64,000 nucleotides of DNA from assembly GCA_023375675.1 (NCBI GenBank), contig JALQBC010000064.1, positions 1 to 64,000 on the forward strand. Direction: 5' to 3'. A program made the translations under genes and the position numbers. Origin of the DNA: Cytospora piceicola (Eukaryota > Ascomycota > Sordariomycetes > Diaporthales > Cytosporaceae). Positions 58,965 through 64,000 of the stretch are shown here, piece by piece; position 1 is the stretch's first letter; each line of letters opens with the position of its first letter. Below the pieces are notes generated by a model. The model was not told the origin of the DNA and did not search any database. It was given only the letters and a program-made list of their open reading frames with translations.

Positions 58965-59223
58965 TTGATCCAATTATTCGCTCTATCTGATCTACCATAA
59001 CACGACGATCAAGATAGCTTAATTTGAGGCTTGATTTTAGTGAAACCAACATTAAATATTTCGAATCAAGCTCTATATGTATAATAAGAGAGAACTCCAA
59101 GGTTCCTTCAACACAGACGAAGAACCCTAGTGAAGTTCTGACATCCCCATCCTATTATCATTATTTGTCTCCACCTTGTCCTTTCAGACTCTTCGTTTCG
59201 AGTGCAAACACTTGCCGAATTGA
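58965..59223. other. leader region of the 1174-residue gene
   Basis: A short intergenic segment; the CT-rich stretch at about 59155-59200 fits a promoter or leader of the downstream gene. Confidence 0.45.
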
Positions 59224-62200
59224 ATGGCTACCCTTGAATCCCTGAAGTGGGCCCTTAGGCAGAGAGCCACAGCAACGGCGTCGTCACCGAAACAGTCCTT
59301 GTCCGACATTCAGTATAGCGCCGGCTTTGATATCTTGGTGCAGGGCCCAGGATGGACGACGTATCGAGACTTCATTATCCCTCAATTGTCTCAGTTGCTA
59401 GATCCTCTCTTCGATTCGCGTAGCCACATCTCGGTACTAGAAATCGGACCCGGCCCGGAGAGTGTACTTGGACATCTGCCTAGTCGTCTGAGGCAGAAGG
59501 TCAAAACATACACTGCATTCGAACCCAATGGCTTTTTTGCTACAAGGTTAGAGAAATGGGCTTGCCCGGCCTCTATGGCGGAGTCCCCACTCCCCTGTCT
59601 GGAAAGCCCGGCCGACATCCATCGAGGCCCATTCGTTCTGGGAGATGATACGGAGTCTGATACCGGTGGCGGTACCGGTATGGCGAATGGCAACGAGGAA
59701 TATGACATCATCCTATTCTGCCACAGCATGTACGGCTTGAAACCCAAGCACAGGTACATCGAACGGGCGCTGGAAATGCTTGTTGAGCGGCCACAAGGCG
59801 GAATGGTGGTTGTTTTCCATCGCGACGGGTCCCTGCAATTCGACGGCTTGGTGTGCCATCGAACTGCTTCATTCCCGAACGGAGTCGTCCGTGTGGCGGA
59901 TGAAGACGAGGCACTGGACTGTTTTGCTCGTTACATCGCAGGGTTTGTCATGCAGGATGGTGAGGTAGACAAGGCAACCCGACTCGAGTGGCGTAAGGTG
60001 TGCCGCGCCTTGAGCCGTCGCGAGAAAGCTCACCCTGACCTCATGTTCAGCTCACCCGACTTCATGGTAGCCTTTGGCAAACATGCGGCCACATTGCCGG
60101 AGCTGACGGCGCAGGTGCCACTGGTTAAGGAGGAGAGACCGGTGATTAAGAACAGGGAGGCTCGCCTCCATCGCCCCGCCTCGATCATTAGGCCGACCGA
60201 GGTCCAACACGTCCAGCAGTGCGTTCGATGGGCCCGAAAGTACGGGGTCGGCCTGACTGTCCTCGGTGGCGGTCACAGTGGTCACTGTCTCTGGCCCAAC
60301 GTTGTCTCGGTCGACATGAAGGCCTTTGACCAGGTACACATTCTCACGACAGGGCAGAATAGAGAAGAGTTCGGTTCCGATTTCGGTCCCTTGGTCATCG
60401 CCGAGGCCGGTTGCAAGACGGGGGATGTCGTCCATAAGACTATGGCGGCGGGCCTGACAGTGCCCATGGGGGCTCGTCCAAGTGTAGGTGCAGGTCTGTG
60501 GCTACAAGGCGGCATCGGGCACCTGGCTAGGCTGCACGGTCTCGCATGTGATGCCATTATTGGTGCTATTCTGGTCAGCGTCGAGTCCAGCCAGGTTCTC
60601 TGCGTGGGACAAGTACCAATCCAACACCGGCCGGCCGGCGCCATTCGCCCGGCGAACCAATCCGATCTCCTATGGGCGATTAAAGGCGCCGGAACGAACT
60701 TTGGCATCGTGGTCAGCGTGACCTTCAGGGCCTACGTGGCTCCGACCTACCTAATTCGAGACTGGGATATTCCGCTGAGCGGCAACCCCGAGGCGCGACT
60801 CAAGCTCAGAAATTTTGACCACCTGGTCGCTAGGAAGCTCCCCCGGAACTGTTCTGCAGACGCGTATTTGTACTGGGACGCCGGCCAGCTACATCTTGGG
60901 GTGACTATGTTCGAATCGACCACTACTGGGCTGTCCCTTGCAACACGCACATCCACCCCTATGAGTGAGACCTTGGGACCAGAACACGACTCAAAGGTCG
61001 TGGACGGCGTGGGTTTGTTCGAGACCGAACTGTACATATCTGGGATGCATGGCGGGCACGGTGGCGGCAAGACATCCTCGTTCAAGCGATGTTTATTCCT
61101 GAAAGGCATTGGATCAGTACAGGTCGCTAACAGCCTGGTGGCTGCCTTGGAGACTCGTCCCTCGCCACTCTGCTATCTCCATCTGCTACAAGGAGGCGGA
61201 GCGGTCGGCGATGTTGCGGCCGATACGACTGCTTTCGGCTGCCGCGATTGGGACTTTGCCTGCGTGATTACCGGTGTCTGGCCCCGCGACAAAGATGACA
61301 CCGAAGTTGCACAATCGGCCATCCGCTGGGTTTATAGCGTCGCCGGAGACTTGTTGCCTTTAAGCAGTGGAGCTTACGGCGCCGATCTTGGGCCGGATCC
61401 CAGAGACGCCGCGCTGGCGGCTGAGGCTTTTGGACCGAACCGGCCGCGCCTGACGCGCCTCAAACAGTCCTCGGACCCGCACCATGTGCTGTCTTATGCT
61501 TGCCCACTCCCCAAACCGCCGGTCGAACATAAGCTCATAATCATTGTCACGGGCGATAGTTGCGCCGGCAAGGACTATTGCGCCAACGTCTGGGCCTCAG
61601 TGTTCAACACATGCACCCACAGAAGCCTCACGGCGCGTGTGGTCAGCATCAGCGATGCGTGTAAGCAGGAATACGCGGTAGCTACCGGTGCCGATCTGAG
61701 ACGCCTGCTTTCGAACCGTGCCTACAAGGAGCAACACCGGCCAGCATTGACCGCATTCTACCAGGAACAGGTGCGCCTACGACCTCGGCTGCCAGAGGAG
61801 CATTTTCTCAATGTGGTGTACGGGGCCAGAGATGCGGACGTTCTGCTGATTACCGGAATGAGAGACGTGGCGCCGGTCGCAGCCTTGTCGCATTTGGTGC
61901 CAGACAGCAGGCTGCTCGAGGTTCGCGTACAAGCCAGTCAACAAACGCGGCTGGCTCGCCGAGGGCACCTTGAGGGCGACGATGATGGTGATAACAACGA
62001 TGGTGATAACAACGATGGTGACGACGATCAAAACAACACCGATAGTAAAAACGGCAGGCGGAACGCGATGGGCTTGGACTGTTGCTCCAGTCTCGTCTTC
62101 GACAATGACAGAATCGGAAACAAGGCGGCAGAATGGTTCGTGGAAAAGAACCTGCTTCCATTCTTCCACGAGGACCTGCAACGACTGTACAAGATGGTGC

Positions 62201-62748
62201 GCCTAGTACCCGACTTCCCACGCCCAGGCGTGGAGTTCCGCCACGTGCTCAATATCTCCCAGCAGAGGGGTGGGCTGGCACTGTGCACGTCTCTGTTACA
62301 ACGCCACTTTACCGGTGACTGGGCCAAAGTCGATGCGGTGGTGTGTTGCGAGGCCGGCGGCTTCGTATATGCGTCGGTATTGTCCCCGCGGGTCGATGTG
62401 CCCCTGGTGCTGATTCGCGAAGCTGGCAAGCTTCCCCCACCTACTATTTCTGCAGTCAAACCCTCGTCGTATATTTCGTCGTTAGCAAGAGACGAATCGA
62501 ACGAGAATCGGATCGAGATGGGGCAAGATGTGGTCCCTAGGGGCGCATCAGTGGTGGTGGTAGACGATGTGCTTTCCACAGGGGAAACGCTTTGTGCCAT
62601 GTTACAGCTACTGAATAAAACTGGCATAGAGGATATCAGCGTTATGGTTGTAGCCGAGTTTCCGGTCCACCGTGGCCGGGAACTGTTGCGCCAGCGTGGG
62701 TACAGCAGAATCAATATTCAAAGCCTTCTAGTCTTTGGCGGTTCATAG
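59224..62748 (+). CDS. four-domain enzyme: methyltransferase / FAD oxidase / PMVK-like kinase / phosphoribosyltransferase
   Basis: One uninterrupted 1174-codon frame. (1) SAM methyltransferase-like domain, about 30-285: motif I VLEIGPGP (71-78), then FEPN and YDIILFCHSMYG. (2) Berberine-bridge-type FAD domain, about 310-765: GGGHSG (348-353, with a His at the usual flavin-linking position), PSVGAGLWLQGGIGHLAR, and SDPHHVLSYA near the end. (3) P-loop domain, about 768-985: GDSCAGKD (777-784), SISDACKQEYA, GADLRRLLSNRAYKE and LLITGMRD, the pattern of animal-type phosphomevalonate kinase. It is interrupted by an Asp/Asn repeat (918-937). (4) Adenine-phosphoribosyltransferase-like domain, about 985-1174: LVPDFPRPGVEFR, AGGFVYAS, AGKLPPPT and the PRPP loop VVVVDDVLSTGET (1110-1122). 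The pathway is unknown. Activity on a nucleobase or nucleotide is an inference from domain 4. Confidence 0.9.
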   Translation: MATLESLKWALRQRATATASSPKQSLSDIQYSAGFDILVQGPGWTTYRDFIIPQLSQLLDPLFDSRSHISVLEIGPGPESVLGHLPSRLRQKVKTYTAFEPNGFFATRLEKWACPASMAESPLPCLESPADIHRGPFVLGDDTESDTGGGTGMANGNEEYDIILFCHSMYGLKPKHRYIERALEMLVERPQGGMVVVFHRDGSLQFDGLVCHRTASFPNGVVRVADEDEALDCFARYIAGFVMQDGEVDKATRLEWRKVCRALSRREKAHPDLMFSSPDFMVAFGKHAATLPELTAQVPLVKEERPVIKNREARLHRPASIIRPTEVQHVQQCVRWARKYGVGLTVLGGGHSGHCLWPNVVSVDMKAFDQVHILTTGQNREEFGSDFGPLVIAEAGCKTGDVVHKTMAAGLTVPMGARPSVGAGLWLQGGIGHLARLHGLACDAIIGAILVSVESSQVLCVGQVPIQHRPAGAIRPANQSDLLWAIKGAGTNFGIVVSVTFRAYVAPTYLIRDWDIPLSGNPEARLKLRNFDHLVARKLPRNCSADAYLYWDAGQLHLGVTMFESTTTGLSLATRTSTPMSETLGPEHDSKVVDGVGLFETELYISGMHGGHGGGKTSSFKRCLFLKGIGSVQVANSLVAALETRPSPLCYLHLLQGGGAVGDVAADTTAFGCRDWDFACVITGVWPRDKDDTEVAQSAIRWVYSVAGDLLPLSSGAYGADLGPDPRDAALAAEAFGPNRPRLTRLKQSSDPHHVLSYACPLPKPPVEHKLIIIVTGDSCAGKDYCANVWASVFNTCTHRSLTARVVSISDACKQEYAVATGADLRRLLSNRAYKEQHRPALTAFYQEQVRLRPRLPEEHFLNVVYGARDADVLLITGMRDVAPVAALSHLVPDSRLLEVRVQASQQTRLARRGHLEGDDDGDNNDGDNNDGDDDQNNTDSKNGRRNAMGLDCCSSLVFDNDRIGNKAAEWFVEKNLLPFFHEDLQRLYKMVRLVPDFPRPGVEFRHVLNISQQRGGLALCTSLLQRHFTGDWAKVDAVVCCEAGGFVYASVLSPRVDVPLVLIREAGKLPPPTISAVKPSSYISSLARDESNENRIEMGQDVVPRGASVVVVDDVLSTGETLCAMLQLLNKTGIEDISVMVVAEFPVHRGRELLRQRGYSRINIQSLLVFGGS
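61975..62035 (+). repeat. in-frame GAT/GGT/AAC triplet repeat inside the four-domain gene
   Basis: Units of GATGGTGATAACAAC repeat with variants and encode an acidic Asp/Asn/Gly stretch (residues about 918-937). It lies within the kinase-like domain as a loop and keeps the frame. Confidence 0.9.
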
Positions 62749-64000
62749 GGAAGGAAGGAAAGAAGTATAGCGTAGCAAGGCTGCACGCAATAACTATATA
62801 GGTATATTAGTATCTCTGTGTGGAACACTTGCTGTGTTTCATACGGCTTATACCAGCAAGATCACCTTGAAATCGGAGTTTCTGAAAGTTAGTTATGACT
62901 TCAGTACTTCTAAGCGTACCCTTACTACGACAACCAGCACGGCAGCTGACCTCTATTCAGGTGACGCACAAGAAGCAGCCATGGCCATGAAAACCGTGGA
63001 AAGCAAAAGCCGTGGAGGCTAAACTGTCTCCCGAGATTACACTCGAGGTGAGGTGGATAACCTTGACAAAGAAGGCCTCATTATAGAAAGCCCTGGACCC
63101 TAGCATCCTCCAGGGCTATGGAAAGGGAAGGGCGCCGCCCGTTCAAGTATCCGATACTGGCCCTCGGCCGGGCCGTGGGCCATACAAGCCTACCATGTGC
63201 TTCAGAGCCGACGGACGCCATCTGGTGAATGAAATGAGGGAAAGAGGGTTCCGAGTTGACCTAGTAGTACCTGGCCTTTATATTGTCATTTGATTTTAGT
63301 GGTGTAAGCAGCAGGACCGTGTGAAGGTCGAGCCGGGACCGCGAAAGGCCGACGCAGCTCGAGCCTGCTGTGGAGGGGGTCCTAGTCGATCTTGTAGGCC
63401 TCCTTGATATAATTATGTGGTTGTAGTCTGTTTTCTTGGAGTCAGAATGATACCATACCAGGACTTCTTATCTATGAATCTTGTCTATTGAGAGCCGGTC
63501 ACTTTGTCGTAGACGCATCGAGCCGAGGCTAACTGGAGTGAATGAGGAGGGTTCCCTCATCAAATTAATCTGGAGACTTCAAAAGTCTTGGAGTCACAAA
63601 GCCGTAGTGACCGGAACAGTAGAGGTAGCTAGGAAGCCGCGGTGACCGGAAATATTATCTTTCTCTCGACCAGTAATCCAGCCGAACTACGTTACGTCGT
63701 TGTCGATTTGCCTCCTGTGGTATCCCGCTCGAGCTCGTTGAACTTTATAAGCAAGTACTTGGTTTGTTCAGTACGATGGGCTATCAAAGCCTTCTTGTCC
63801 TCCAGAGCGAGCCGGGTGGTAGCGATCTCGTATGTACCAAGGTGCTATAACGAACCAAAAACCTCGGGACCTGTGTTCTTAGATGGCCACGGCGGGAATG
63901 TTCTGCTGTGGTCGGGCCATTGTTACAGTGAGGTGTCGAGTCTATAGGCGGGCATCGCTAGTTGGCTGTATTTCTAAGATCCTATATTCTCAAGCTTGTC
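62749..64000. other. terminal region without a supported gene
   Basis: 1.25 kb after the four-domain gene. A 101-codon frame at 63642-63947 and smaller ones have no family resemblance. A GCCGYRGTGACCGGAA block occurs twice about 35 bp apart (63601 and 63637). Nothing else is seen. Confidence 0.5.

Noticed and set aside
58514..58990. Open frames with MHRRPLTSQA-type peptide repeats, and a CRISPR-like appearance
   Set aside because: The 16-bp units are directly adjacent with no unique spacers, and the host is eukaryotic, so this is a minisatellite. The frames come from the stop-free unit.
63642..63947. 101-codon open frame near the right edge
   Set aside because: No recognisable domain, introns or codon bias in its favour.

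Overview
The window looks like nuclear DNA of a filamentous ascomycete (Pezizomycotina). Protein genes carry short introns (50-141 bp in most cases) with GTRNGY donors and CTRAC-type branch points. There is a fungal Zn2Cys6 regulator, and the transposons are degraded to TA-rich, stop-filled sequence in the way expected of repeat-induced point mutation (RIP). I cannot name the genus from sequence alone.

Layout. 1-1804 is the end of a complex repeat: a TTAC-type tetranucleotide tract followed by three 474-bp tandem units. 2138-18295 is a gene-bearing region: formyltetrahydrofolate deformylase (+), a five-exon Zn2Cys6 regulator (-), the AP-2 mu adaptor subunit (-), a bestrophin-like anion channel (+) and a mitochondrial-type cupin (+). 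Several kb of intergenic sequence between them hold short minisatellites, one of which contains an assembly gap. 18560-20134 holds decayed coding sequence. 20168-38134 is a nested transposon block: a minus-strand Ty1/copia element with 149-bp LTRs and a CTAGT target duplication. It is split by a plus-strand Ty3/gypsy element (21855-28862, 210-bp LTRs), by a small non-autonomous LTR element (29637-30986) and by an inverted copy of the window-start repeat (31174-about 34398). 38370-39580 is a broken carboxymuconate-cyclase-like gene, and 40290-42650 is more RIP-degraded DNA.

44542-52537 holds three plus-strand genes that read as a cell-wall or exopolysaccharide beta-glucan locus: a type II membrane GH16 protein, a secreted and probably GPI-anchored GH128 beta-1,3-glucanase, and a 1076-residue protein that joins a dynamin-type GTPase domain to a membrane GT2 polysaccharide synthase. 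The last protein is one of the two most unusual objects here. The fusion would couple a GTPase to glycan synthesis, as the myosin motor domain does in some fungal chitin synthases.

52966-57559 holds an EEP-family phosphoesterase, a small membrane protein with a cysteine cluster, and GTP cyclohydrolase I. A 16-bp minisatellite follows. At 59224-62748 lies the second striking object: an intronless 1174-residue protein that strings together a SAM methyltransferase-like domain, a berberine-bridge-type FAD oxidase, an animal-type phosphomevalonate-kinase-like P-loop domain and an adenine-phosphoribosyltransferase-like domain. The last 1.2 kb shows no gene I can support.
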